Below, piece after piece: positions 31,273 through 43,400 of a stretch of DNA of 64,000 nt. The stretch's first letter is position 1. Each line of letters starts with the position of its first letter. The stretch covers positions 35,215,555-35,279,554 of the forward strand of contig AP025040.1 of NCBI GenBank assembly GCA_036186865.1. Reading direction: 5' to 3'. The stretch comes from Eustoma russellianum. Taxonomy: Eukaryota; Streptophyta; Magnoliopsida; Gentianales; Gentianaceae. The notes under the pieces were generated by a model that was given only the letters and a program-made list of their open reading frames with translations, was not told where the DNA came from and did not search any database. A program made the translations under genes and the position numbers.

Positions 31273-34011
31273 TTATTCAAAAAGATGTGGATATTTCCCT
31301 CGCATGTCTTCTTCTAGCTCCCATGTTGCTTCTCGCACCGTATGGTTACTCCATTGAACTTTTACATAAGGAATTACTCTTCTCCTCAATACTTGATCCT
31401 TCTTATCCACGATGCGCAAAGGTAGCTCTTCATATGTTGCATCGCTTCTCACTTTTAGTGGTCGAGCTTCTAGAACGTGACTTGGGTCAGGAACATAACG
31501 GCGTAGTTGTGATATATGGAAAACATTGTGCACTTGAGACAATGCTGGAGGTAATGCTAAACGATACGCCAAGTTCCCAATCTTTTCAAGTATTTCATAT
31601 GGTCCAATGTACCTTGGACTTATCTTTCCTTTCTCTCAAAACCTCATGACTCCTTTTGTTGGGGAAACCTTAAGATATACTTTTTCACCTGCGTCGAACT
31701 CCAAGGGTCGTCTTTTAGAATCTGCCCAACTCTTGTTTCTATCTTGAGCAACCTTGAGCCTCTCTCGTATGATCTTGATCTTTTCTAGTGTTTGTTCGAC
31801 CAACTCAGGTCCAGTGATAAGCTTCTCACCTACTTCATCCCAATATAATGGAGATCTGCATTTTCTTCCATAAAGGGCCTCGAATGGGGCCATACCAATC
31901 GCACTGTGGTAGCTGTTATTATATGAGAACTCCATGAGTTTTACCAACTTATCCCAATTGCCTTTGAAATCCAAGGCGCATGCTCGCAACATATCTTCCA
32001 ATGTCTGAATGGTCCTTTCTGATTGGCCATCGGTTTGAGGATGGAAGGCAGTACTCAATCTCAAGTCTGTACCCATAACTTCTTGATATGCCGTCCAAAA
32101 GCGTGAGGTGAATCTAGAATCTCGATCTGATACAATACTTACTGGCACACCATGCAAGCTTATTATATTATCCACATACATCGCCACTAACTTCTCCATG
32201 GTTGCTTCGCTAGACATGGGCAAGAAATGCGATGACTTAGTCAACCGATCCACGATAACCCAAATCGTATCATTTCCACTCTTGGTCTTTGGTAAACCAA
32301 CCACAAAATCCATCGTAATGTGTTCCCATTTCCATTCTGGGATCTCTAAAGGTTGCAGAAGTGCTCCAGGCCTTTGGTGTTCTACTTTCACTTGCTGACA
32401 CACCAAGCATCTTGCTACGTATTCAGCTATCTCTCTTTTCATTCCGTTCCACCAATAATTCTTCTTAAGGTCTTTGTACATCTTGGTTGCTCCTGGATGA
32501 ATTGATAATCGCGAACGATGAGCTTCTTTCAATAATTCATTCTTCAGATCATCCATCTTAGGTACACATAATCTTCCTTGATACCACAGACTACCATCGG
32601 TATTCACTTGAAATCCTTTGACTTGTTCATCTTTGAGTTTCTCCATGATTTTCAAAATACCTTCATCGTCTTTCTGCGCATCCTTTATTCTTTCTATCAG
32701 CTTAGGAGATATGACTAAGGCTGCTAAAGTGTTGGCAGTAGATTCCACAACGTTTAAGTCAAATTCCTCCATTTCTCTTTCCAGGGGCGCTTGTCTAACT
32801 TTCCGACTGAGAGCGTCAGCCACCCTATTTGCTTTTTCGGGGTGGTAATTTATAGTCAAGTCATAGTCTTTTAACAGCTCCAACCACCTTCGTTGTCTCA
32901 TGTTGAGCTCCTTTTGTGTGAACAAGTATTTCAAGCTCTTATGATCTGTATAGACTTCACATCTTTCACCATACAAATAATGTCTCAGAATTTTAAGAGC
33001 AAACACCACTGCTGCTAATTCCAGGTCATGGGTCGGATAATTCCTCTCATAAGGCTTTAGTTGTCTTGAGGCATACGCTATAACTAGTCCATTCTACATT
33101 AGCACACAACCTAGACCATTCTTCGAGGCATCACTATAAATCACAAAACCTTCGGTCCCAGAAGGTTGAGCCAAAATCGGAGCAGAAGTCAGTCTTTCTT
33201 TCAGTTCCTTAAAGCTCTTTTCACATTCTGGCGTCCACTAAAACTTCACGCGCTTTTGGGTTAAATTGCTCAATGGGATGGCTATGGCAGAAAATCCTTC
33301 TACAAATTTGCGATAATAACCTGCTAATCCCAAAAAACTTCTTACTTCCGTGACGTTGGTCGGTGTAGGCCAATCAGTTATGGCTTCAATCTTTTTCGGA
33401 TCTACAGAAATCCCTTGCTCTGAAATCACGTGACCCAGAAATGTCACACTCTTAAGCCAGAATTCACACTTGTTGAACTTAGCATAAAGCTTCTTTTCTC
33501 GTAGAATTCCCAAAACTTCTCTGAGATGTTCGGAATGAGCTTCCTTGCTTGGAGAGTAAATGAGTATATCATCAATAAATACCACCACAAATTTATCTAG
33601 TTGTGGCCTAAATACTGTGTTCATTAGGTCCATAAATGTCGCAGGTGCATTAGTCAGGCCGAAAGGCATCACCAAAAATTCATAGTGCCCATACCTCGTT
33701 CGAAATGCGGTTTTAGAAACATCCTCTGCCTTGATTTTCAGTTGGTGGTACCCTGATCTCAAGTCAATCTTAGAGAACACCCTCGCGCCTTTCAACTGAT
33801 CAAATAGGTCATCAATCCGTGGAAGCGGGTATTTGTTCTTAATCGTGATCTTGTTAAGCTCCCGATAATCAATACATAGCCTCAAACTCCCATCCTTCTT
33901 CTTTACGAACAACACTGGCGCTCCCCAAGGTGAGACACTAGGTCTGATAAACTTCTTATCTAACAACTCTTGTAGTTGTTCCTTCAATTCCTTGAGCTCG
34001 GCAGGGGCCAT
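31273..34011 (-). pseudogene. RT-RNase H-integrase-chromodomain polyprotein, Tekay-type
   Basis: One reading frame with three in-frame stops: TAG at 33238-33240, TAG at 33094-33096, TGA at 31636-31638. RT has LRLCIDYRELNKITIKNKYP and catalytic VFIDDILIYS (about 33556-33585). RNase H follows (VIYSDAS, YTDHKSLKYLFTQKELNMRQ, NRVADALSR). Integrase has the HHCC finger (H-x4-H in HRSRLSIH, C-x2-C in CLVC), Asp in ITMDFVVGLP, Asp in SIVSDRDSRF, Glu in TDGQSERTIQTLE, then the GPY/F module (SPRYIGPY). The C-terminus RRVIPYVKVQWSNHTVREAT is a plant-type chromodomain ending KYPHLFE. Full length for the clade. Confidence 0.92.
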
Positions 34012-34630
34012 TCGATATGGAGCCTTCGATATAGGTTCAGCCCCGGGTGTCAGCTTAATTTCAAACTCAACTTCTCGGTCAGGAGGTAGACCAGGTAATT
34101 CTTAGGGAAAACGTCTTTGAACTCATTCAAAATCAAGATATCATCAATAGAGGGAACCGTCTTCTCAGAATCCACCACATATGCCAAATATCCATCATTC
34201 CCTTTCTTAAGAGCCTTGTACGCCTGCATTGCTGTTAAGTACACTTTCTGGCGATCTTTCCTCATTTTTGTATTTCCTTGATAGCAGAACTCCTCTTTTG
34301 TAGGATCGTTGAAGACTACTTGTTTTCCTCGACAATCAATTTGTGCATGATATTTGGTCAACCAGTCCATTCCTAGAATCACGTCGAAATGACTCATCTG
34401 AATCGGTATCAGATTAGCATCCAGCGTATGATCATCAATCTCCACTTTGCAATCCTTGTATATGTGATGTGATACTAACACTTTGTCTCCGGCAGCCAAT
34501 ACTCGATAAGGATTCTCTAACCACTCAGGACCATTGTTCAGATACTTAACAAATTTCTTGGCAACAAACGAGTGAGTCGCGCCACTATCAAATAGAACAT
34601 TCGCAGGAATTTTGTTTATCAAAAGAGCAC
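34012..34630 (-). pseudogene. Protease domain of the Tekay-type element (second exon start)
   Basis: Retropepsin with active site VLFDSGATHSFV (about 34575-34610) and DVILGMDWL flap-side motif (about 34350-34376), then the linker to RT (DDILILNEFKDVFPK). A single base is missing after CCTAAG at about 34105, which shifts the frame before RT. The frame of protease differs from gag and is entered exactly at the 3' splice site 34631/34630. Confidence 0.88.
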
Positions 34631-34743
34631 CTAAGACAAAGGCAATTATGAAAGTATTTGATACTCACAGCAATAAGTAAACTTAATGCATACTACAAAC
34701 AGGCGTGTACATAAATTATTGCTTATATATAAAAAAAACATAC
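34631..34743 (-). other. Candidate 113-nt spliceosomal intron between gag and protease
   Basis: Donor CAG|GTATGT at 34744/34743 matches the plant consensus. Acceptor TTTGTCTTAG|GT is at 34631/34630 with a pyrimidine-rich tail. The length (113, not a multiple of 3) is just what is needed to bring gag (frame ending at the G of 34744) into the protease frame, giving S-G-A-L-L-I-N at the joint, wording expected for this clade. If not spliced, translation continues 32 codons to TAA within the intron, making gag only. Confidence 0.7.
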
Positions 34744-35761
34744 CTGAAACAACTTCATTTGCCTCCTGAGCCTCTACGTCAGTCATGGCATGAACCCTCG
34801 CATTCACCTTGGGTTTCTCCCTACTTGGTTGCGCATCCTTATTTTGCTCTTTTTTTCGCTCAGGACAATCCTTTATTTGATGTCCTAGCTTTCCGCAGTT
34901 AAATCATGCTCCAGTTCCCCAACGACATTCACCAAAATGTTGACGATGACATGTAGCACATGTGGGTATAGTAGCACTTTGGTTTCTCTTGACTATTAGC
35001 TCTGGCTTCTTCTTTATAACTCGCAACCATTTTCCAGGTTTGCCGGTTCCCTGATTGCCCATTGTCTCATCACTCCTCGGCCTCTTACCTTTGTTCTCCT
35101 CATCTCTCCTTTTTATGTCACCTTCTACCTTATAGCAAGCATCAAGTAAGGATGGAAAATTTTGAGCATTGGCATTCACCACGCCTGTCCTGATTCGGCT
35201 ACTTAGGCCTCTTTCGAACTTTACCATTTTCAGCTCATTATCACTCATCACAGAAGGCACAAATCGAACCAGAGCATTAAATTGGTTTGCGTACTCAGCA
35301 ACTGTCATATCCGGTCCCTGTCTCAGTGATTCAAATGCACCAATCTTCTGCAAATGCACTGATGGAGGAAAGTAGAACTTGAGAAACTCAGTCTTGAATT
35401 TAGTCCATGTGACTGGTGCAAGGATATTCGGCTCAGTAGTCGACCACCATTTATCAGCCTCTCCGACCAAGAAAGGCTTGATCACCAAATGTTTCATCTC
35501 TTCCGGAACTTGAAGTAAGGAAAAATTATTCTCCACTTCACTTATCCATTTCTCAGCTTTGTCAGGGTCAGAATTACCGTCAAAGGTCGGCACGTGTACC
35601 CTCTTCATGCCCTCATAGTAGTATCGGGTCCCATTCTGAGGTTGTGGGTTCGCTTGCACTGTTTGAAAGGCATGGGCGAACTGCATCATTGCGTTCATGA
35701 ATTCTTGTGGAAATGCATTCTGATTTTGATTGGGGATATTATTATTTCTCCGAGGAGGCAT
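34744..35761 (-). pseudogene. gag of the Tekay-type chromovirus
   Basis: Starts MPPRRNNNIPNQNQN at 35761. The Retrotrans_gag domain covers WISEVENNFSLLQVPEEMKH, then GEADKWWSTTEPN, the TWTKFKTEFLKFYFPPSVHL segment and FERGLSSRIRTGV. A first CATCHRQHFGEC finger is at about 34920-34960. A TGA at 34904-34906 replaces the first Cys of the main CCHC knuckle (then FNCGKLGHQIKDC). Beyond it the same frame stays open to the donor site at 34744. Start chosen as the first Met after the PBS with clade-typical residues. Confidence 0.9.
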
Positions 35762-36056
35762 TTTCTGTAAAACAGTAAAATAATGTTATCTCCAGGATAT
35801 ATTTAATACAACGAGTTCTCATCCATTATTTAAAGTAAAGCAATAAGCATAAGGCAGTCTAACACAGTCAAATACATTGGAGGCATAATCTAAATTAATT
35901 TTCATGCATTCTAAATAATATTCTAGAGCATATATATAAATCATAACCTTAACAAATCATTTCTTAGTATCTATCGCCTCACTATTAAATCATTTCTTAT
36001 CCACTATGATCAATACTTAGGTCTAAAAATGATCAATACTTAGATCTAATACCAGT

Positions 36057-36070
36057 GCGCTCTGATACCA
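36057..36070 (-). promoter_or_regulatory. Primer binding site, Tekay-type element
   Basis: In element sense TGGTATCAGAGCGC, complementary to the 3' end of initiator-Met tRNA, six bases inside the 5' LTR. Confidence 0.9.
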
Positions 36071-36076
36071 CCTAAA

Positions 36077-38427
36077 TGTCAAGCCAAGAGTCCTCCCACT
36101 CGAAACGTCACATTCACCGTATACCTTTTTCGAGATGTACAAGGCTTCTTATGCCGTTATGCTTACTTTAATACTCCATTATTTAAGTAAATGAGACTCA
36201 ATAAAATTAACCAAATCCACTCAATAAATATCCAGACTAAATATCCATCAAAAGAAATATTGTATCGTTGAAACAACTAGTCCACATTGAAATAATAATT
36301 CTAATGAGCTAATTTCGTAAGTACTCGATAAAACTCAACACTAATAATAATTCAAATCTCGAAAGCTATCTTCTGATCTTCTTCACCATCCCCACTCGTC
36401 ATCTTCCTCCACGTAAATGTACTCAACGTCCTTATCATCTGAAACTGGTTAGTGGGGGGGGGGGAGAGTGGTGTGAGCCAAATCAACGGGGCTCAGTAAG
36501 TAATTTAATTATCTTTTGTGGGATCATGTAGGCAGGGAAACAAGTTTTCAAATAAAATAACTTTCGTAAAATGAAATCAAACAGAACATCAAGTTTCCCA
36601 TTTTCAAATACTACATATAATACTTGTAACTTTCAACATTTAGCTCTTAACTGACTTATACTATTCGCCAGAGTACTCTGTCTAGAAAATCTCTTCTAGA
36701 TGGGCGCATTGGATCCCCACCATGCGAAGAGGGTATTGGGCTTAATCCCCCCAATATCTGGGCGTTCCAGCAACTCGCGCAAGTTGCTAGACCACATACT
36801 TATAACTTATACTTTCATCATTCAATAGGCCACGCGATCCGGGTATAATTCATTTAAGAGCACAAAACATAGCATTCCGTAAACGCTATATCATCAATAA
36901 CATTTTTCATAAAACATATACTTGCAAAGCACAACATACTTCTACATGATCCAATTTAATATCAAAATAGACATTTAAAACGTAACTTTCGTAAAACAAT
37001 TTCGCAAATGCACAAAAGAGAGTTAGACCACTTACCTGGAATCGCACGCCTAATCCTTTTCTTGTTCTACTGTCGAACCTAAACAATTATACAAGGAGGT
37101 CATTACTTGAAAATATCACTATGATAATTTCTCTTATCTTAATACTTTGCCACGATTATATTTCCTAATTCCCATTAATTTAGTACTGATGTTATGTGAA
37201 TGAATATTGATATTTATACCATGAGAATCTCAGTTGCTAATCCCTTATGTTGCGTTTTTTTTTCCGTGACCTGTGATCAACCGACTTTCCACAATGTTTC
37301 CTGCACCTCTTGGGTCTATTCATAAGTTTAAAGAAAGTAACAATCTGCTGCCAACCAAAATACTAAACTTAATATATTCTTCTTAATATCATTTTTCCTC
37401 CAACATCCGTGATCAACTACTCTTTAAAGGCCCACCACATATATTTTCTATTTTGTTATTATGTTTATTCCATTCTTTGTCACTGGAGTAATCTTATCAG
37501 CAAGCCTTTCATAAACATATATCAATCAATCAATCAATCATACCCAGTATATCTCAACGATAGCACAAGCTATCGTTAGGGTCTGGGGAGGGTGAGAGAT
37601 AGGCAAACAATACCTCCATCCCAAGGGATAGAGAGTTTGCTTCCAGTGAGACCCCCGGTTCTATATGTACATGCACAGATAATCATAATAATGACTATAT
37701 ACTATTATTGTTGATTTCCTCAAAGGTCTTTGTCATCCTCTCTACAGTTAATGTCAAACTTATTGTTGGAAATAAAGAAATTGCCTATTATATCTAGTAT
37801 ATGAACCCAGCTTGACAACCGTGGCCTCTCTGCCTAAGGTTAATATTATTTTTTTTTTGATTCGATATAATCGAATAAGCTATGAATAAAATATCCTAAA
37901 CAATTTGGACCTCAACAATTTTAACTTTTGTTGACAACACACATTCGCAGCGACTTCGATTGCAATTGTTTGTAGCACAAATCTAATCTATTGGACCAAA
38001 TTGAATAACAAGCCGGAGAAAGAGATTCTTTACCTTTGTTTTTCTTGCTGCCGAAATTCCCCTGTTCTCTGTTGCCCTACGCACGCCCCTCTTTTTTTTT
38101 TATCGTTTTCGTATGGAGTATCCTTCCCCTATTTATAGCTAATTTTGCCTGTGGTTGTTAGGTTTTTAATTTTTTATTGGAAATCCTATTATATCCTTTA
38201 TAAGTTCCGAATCATGACTACAAACTAACCTGATCAAGATTTATTTCCCTAATATACATATATCTATATGTATCCCTTCCATCTCTTAGTACTTATCTAT
38301 TTCTTATCATAACTATCATCTAACAAGTTTATACATTTTATACTACTATTATCCATCTTCTCATGGTTATCTTTTATCACTTTGTCTATAATTATTATTT
38401 TATTTAAAAAAAATCCTCAGTATAACA
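36077..38427 (-). repeat. 5' LTR of the Tekay-type chromovirus
   Basis: Plus-strand ends TGTCAAGCC and CAGTATAACA, 2351 bp. The first 14 bases differ from the partner LTR (TGCAACGCCCCGAG) more than the rest does. Includes the SINE-like segment at about 37525-37672 and a shorter poly-G tract (about 36455-36464). Confidence 0.92.
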
Positions 38428-38432
38428 ATTAT

Positions 38433-38679
38433 ATCAGACACTACCTTGCATTAGATGATAGATAGTAGATGCTAGTACTCTTTCCAGAAGTCGGTACATT
38501 ATTGTATTGAGGATTTTCTTTTATCAGAGAACTTTACGTTATTGTATTTCGTTTCCGCGCGAAAAATTTCTACGTCTTTTCGGACATGTTGGAAATTGAT
38601 ACGACGCTTTGTATTCTCCTTAGTGAGATACGGCAGGCGCACTGTTTCCGATGCTAGGGTTTGGGAGCGGGGCGCTACA
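38433..38679 (+). repeat. Solo LTR, right portion
   Basis: Picks up after the Tekay-type element's TSD (ATTAT, 38428-38432) and runs to GGGGCGCTACA at 38679. The last 100 bases are the inverse of the 24449 LTR end in wording (TGTAGCGCCCCG... / GCCGTATCTCACTAAGGA), showing family relationship. Confidence 0.75.
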
Positions 38680-38684
38680 GCATG

Positions 38685-39128
38685 TGTATTCATCAATTTA
38701 TGTAATCATATATACTAATGTATGATCCATAATTTGATACGAAAATATAGGTATGAATTTTACAAATACATAATAAGTACGGGAAGGATACTTACATCAA
38801 TTGCTATGCTATACCATACGATTGGAATTGAGGTTGGTTTGCGGGACAAATTCCTCTCTTTGCTATCTTAGACCCTCCGCTGAAAGAGGTGTCAAGGGAG
38901 AAAGTTTCCTCCTTGTGGTTGCTGCTGGCTAACGGGTTTAGGAGGAAATTTAGGCTGTAGAAATTTTTTTTTTTTCTGTTTGTCTTCTGCAAAAGGATAA
39001 GTAGCAGCTCCTCATTTTACTTAGAGTTTACTTCTATCCTACCTCAATAACATAAAGATAAGTATTACACATTATTTATATTTTATAACTTTGTAATTTT
39101 CCTTTTTCTTCAAGGCATGGACGTAACA
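38685..39128 (-). repeat. 3' LTR of the old gypsy element, right portion
   Basis: Continues the LTR after the solo-LTR insertion. The sequence TGTATTCATCAATTTATGTAATC matches 63429-63453, the uninterrupted equivalent in the other LTR. It ends GACGTAACA at 39128, i.e. the element-sense start is TGTTACGTCC. Confidence 0.75.
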
Positions 39129-41464
39129 GACCTCCCCCCTTACAATAAGTTTCGTCCTCGAAAAACTTACATACTATGTAATCATCAACTTAAGGTAGTT
39201 CTACTTGATCCATTCACATAGAATATGTCATAATATCATCATATTAACCTCATATTTAGGTTGTTAAGCATTCAATTCCACTTATACCACTTAATGTGTA
39301 TGATTCAACTTATATACTTGTAATCCGCAATTTTGAATTCTTAAAACTAATCTTATATGATCAATTTTCTAGGTATGGCACTAAACTGAAATGTCCTTTA
39401 AGTCGTCCGATAGGCTAACCATTATTCTTCCTTAATACAGTTGCAGGTCCTTAAAATCAACTCTTATATACTTACGAACTAACTGTTTGATCATGCCCTT
39501 ATTTCTTCGGAGATATCATCAATAGCCTAATATACGAAATATGTATATGGACATATTTTTCTTCAAGTAAAACGTAGCTTACATAGTTATAGTTTGTAAC
39601 ATAGCTTTAACTATTTTAACTAATATATCTATTCCAATTTTTGTAAACACAGAAACCAAGGAATTATATATTTGTTTTTGCAAGGCGGTGTCTCACGTAA
39701 CTACTTATAAGATAATGATATACTCATTTGTAAAAGTATTACGAGTAAACCACTTTAAAATAATTGAGACACAACAATCGTAAATTTTTTATTTATAAAA
39801 CGATTTGAACACAATGTCTTTTCCTTTCCAAAAAAATGTATATTTTGATAGCTATGTTTTGTTTCTAAAAAAAATTAAGTGATTTCACTGCAACCGAATA
39901 AATAACTTTAAAACATTTACTGGATAAAATTGCTTGCAATATCGATACTCCACAAATAGAATTTATTTCGACAAAATTGCTGTAACCAAAAACGAAAATT
40001 TGAAATATTGTATAAGAAATATGTAAACATATCACTCTTCAAAAACATCGACATTTAAAAGTAGATCTATTTTTTTGTCAGAGTTGTCAGAGGTAGTCGA
40101 AATTCCAATAGGTTGATATACAAATATGAAAAGAAAATATAGCCTTGTCAAGTTAGTAGACTATATAAATAAACGAATTAGTTGAAATACTTAGAAGCAA
40201 AATTTTTGAAAAACCTTTAAAATATAGTATATACCTTCGTATATGTTCTTATATGATAATATTTAACTACTACAAAAAATTTTGTCCTATACTTTGTATA
40301 ATTTTTTATATCACCCCTTATTGTCAAAGAAAAATCCGTCTATGTACCATTTCTTGTAAGTCTAACCTTCGTCTGTTATGATAAGATCCTTAACTTAAAA
40401 TGTCCAATCCTGGTATGGCACACTAAATATTAATCAACTTAAGGTGTTCTAGTTCACCATGCTTCCGCGTGCCACACTGATCCACCGTTCTCTTTTACTT
40501 GGTTAGTTCAACCGCTACTTTTAACCAAGTTAAATCTCACATGAAATGCAACTCCTACTTGTTCATGCTTACTCTATTTCAATTCGTGTTTACTATATTC
40601 AAACCAAGTAACCTAATGTTTCTAAGAACCAACGCTTAACCAAAGATTTTGTGACAATTTATCATTCCAATGCATTTACTATAGCCTATTCTCGCCTATC
40701 GCTATCGATCAATAACCCTAATATGACTTACATCGTTGACATACTTTGGTAACACCACATGCAACATCTTAACTATAGACTATAAATTCCTTCGTACGAT
40801 ATCTTTCACTAAGCTCTACTAATCATAATACTTATAAATCGTTGCTTAGTTTATATCATTCTACTATAAATCATTCCTTAATAGCTTCGATCTCAACTTA
40901 GACCTAGTCGCGTTCCGAAACACTGTCAAAGTAGAGACATGAACCCGCTTCAGTTAACCTAATAGTACCGGTTCTTATGATGTTGCTAAATTTTAGGCAT
41001 CAGCCAGCGCCTGCGGTAATGCATCCTGGTTAGCATTGCAATTTATGTAATTTAATTATATACTATTGACTTAGGGTTACTAAAATTATGGCTAAGGGAA
41101 TGTACAAAGGGTTATCATAACAACTTATATAAGGTAAGTAAGTGAACTCTTATGGTATACCCTAGGTATACGTTTTCCTTAACCAATCATCCCCTTAGGT
41201 CTAGGATCATATCTCATTTCTAGGGTCGTTCTTAGTATCATCATTTCTTAAGTCTAAGATCATGTCTTATTTTCAAAATCATTCTTAGTATATAATCAGC
41301 GCTTATGACTAAAGTCCATACTTATGTTCAAGATCAACTCTTAATCAAAATCGTCACTTGTGTCTAAGATCGTGACTTATGAGCAAAAGCGTAACTTAAT
41401 TTCTAAGATCATGGCCTAAATCTATGTTTCCGCTGTAGATCTAGAGTCATGCTCTTATACCACC
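39129..41464 (-). other. Non-coding interior of the old gypsy element (PPT to PBS)
   Basis: In element sense the right end has the PBS TGGTATAAGAGCATGAC (map about 41446-41462) and the left end the PPT AAGGGGGGAGGTC (39129-39142). Between them I find no frame longer than about 60 codons and no gag or pol motif in any frame. About 41190-41445 is a degenerate 25-35 bp repeat around TCTAAGATCATG. The rest is AT-rich without recognisable features. This is the layout of a non-autonomous (LARD-like) derivative or a very decayed element. Confidence 0.6.
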
Positions 41465-43400
41465 TGTAGCAACCCGTTTCAAGCCCTAGTACTCGAAAAG
41501 ACTCACCCGCCGTATTTCGATAAGAAAATACAAGGTGTCAAAATCAAAACAAATACATGTCAGCGGAAGTCAAAATTTAAAACCTCGAAATAATTATCAT
41601 CATTAATATCAATGTCTAGACAAATCTAAATCCGATACAAATGTCAAACGTAGATAATAATTAAATACCCAAAATACATAAACCTCGAGTAGCAAAAATA
41701 ACTGTCTCAACAAGTCCTCGAAAATCCCATCAAAATATCCTCGAGTCTCGAAATCTCCACTCCTAATCATTCCTGATGCATACTTATCTTATAAATTGTT
41801 TGTCTTCAAAGCAACAATAATGTATAGTATAAGCGACATACACCGTCCCGTAAGTAGCCTCACTGTGCTTACCATGGATCATACATGGAGATGCAAATGT
41901 AACAAAATAAATAAAAATATAGAAAATAGCATGCTTCTCATTCTTAAATAAAATTATTGTTCTACCCCTAAACTGTTCTACCCCTAACATCCTAAATCAA
42001 AGATAGCAAATAGACACAACAAAGCACATAACAAAGTCCCTTCACGGGTTAGTCCAAACCAAAATCGATGATGCAATTTTCCAAATATGTAATACCAAAA
42101 TGACCAAAGTCAAAGCCCACAATACCAAATGTCCAAAATATCCAAAGTTTGCAAATCCGATTGATCCGGTCCAAAGCCCAAAATCCAAATCCGAGTCCAA
42201 CTCGGTCTAAATCCAAATATCGAAATCCGGCTTAACCGGTAAAAATCCAATATTGTTCAAATAACCAAAATATCCAAAATCCGGCTAAAATGGTCCAAAT
42301 CAATGCAACGTCTATAGCACTTTCTTTGCAAATGACTTATACCAGAAGACTTACAAATTTATCCTCCCATAGTCAAATGTGTCACAGGCGGCCTATCAAA
42401 ATAGTCAAATGTGCCTGGATGGCCCAATCGGTGATCAAATGTGCCCGAGCACTCTATATACCAAAATAGCCAATATGCTCGGACGGCCTGTTTGTTCGGA
42501 ACCAGTCCAGTTTAACGATATATTTCATGTGTGGGAGTGAATTTTTAAAAATTTGCAATGCAATTTCCAAAATCATATTCCAAGTACCAAAGTTAGTCCA
42601 AATTACCAGAATGACCAAAATATCAATTTTGCCAAAATTACCGAAATGTCCTCCAAAGAGCACATAATTTCCAAACAAATAATTCAAATAGTCAAAATGG
42701 CCCAAACTACCATATACATCTCCATCTCAGCTGTGTATGTATACCCATATATACGCACACGCTCATACACGCGCATATACACTTATACACGTGCACGTAC
42801 CTCTCTCGGCCCACTTTTCCTAAAAAACGTTACAATATGTCAATTTATTTTCCATAAAATCATAACCTATGCCAAAAAGGCCAAAATATATTTTCCCCCC
42901 ACTGCCATATGAAAGCCTCGAGTTTTATACGCATATACAATACAAAATTATAATTTCATGTTCATATGCATATTTTTTTCGGTTACACATATACATAGAA
43001 TTATAGGCTACACATATTATTTTCACAAAATTATCTATTATACACCAACATAAACCAAACGGCCGAAGCCTTCCTGAGTTGTAACTCTCGGCCACTACAT
43101 CTTTCCTGTCAAAATTTTTAACTTCAAATAGTATAAATACTATAATGTACATATTGCTCTTCACAATACCACATCTTTAAAAATCATTGTATTCATGCTC
43201 TTCACCATTAAGTTGAAATCGAAATTGGCATAAATGATTAGCAAACCCCTTTCGGCCCTCAGCCGCAAAATTTATAACCCACACATATGTACTGTATATC
43301 ATTTGCTATATATTTATATATCCTATATACATATAATCATGCAATTAATCTTATAAATTAATACCACATAGGCCCACTGATTTGGCCTGGCTGTGTATAG
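41465..43400 (-). repeat. 5' LTR of the old gypsy element, left portion
   Basis: TGTAGCAACCCG at 41465, homologous to 24449 onwards, with the same TCCAAA tract (42100-42310), the 38-bp repeat (42372-42490) and the alternating purine-pyrimidine stretch (42735-42805). Interrupted by copia element D after TATAG (43396-43400). Confidence 0.75.

Larger units (their letters stand above)
28877..38427 (-). mobile_element. Ty3/gypsy chromovirus, Tekay/Del-like, nearly complete
   Basis: A perfect TSD ATTAT (28872-28876, 38428-38432) flanks 2351-bp LTRs at 28877-31227 and 36077-38427. By eye they differ by about 30 substitutions and small indels. In element sense: 5' LTR, PBS, gag, intron, protease, RT, RNase H, integrase with chromodomain, PPT, 3' LTR, about 9.55 kb. 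Integrase precedes the C-terminal chromodomain as expected for a chromovirus. Five lesions (TGA in the gag knuckle, 1-nt deletion between PR and RT, two TAG and one TGA in pol) make the copy defective. Confidence 0.93.

Noticed and set aside
32108..32398. Plus-strand ORF opposite the Tekay integrase
   Set aside because: Shadow of the minus-strand integrase gene, whose motifs are unmistakable.
42735..42805. Alternating ACACGC/ATATAC stretch considered as a functional Z-DNA or telomere-like site
   Set aside because: It is part of the old gypsy LTR, present in the partner LTR at 25710-25790; no telomeric unit.
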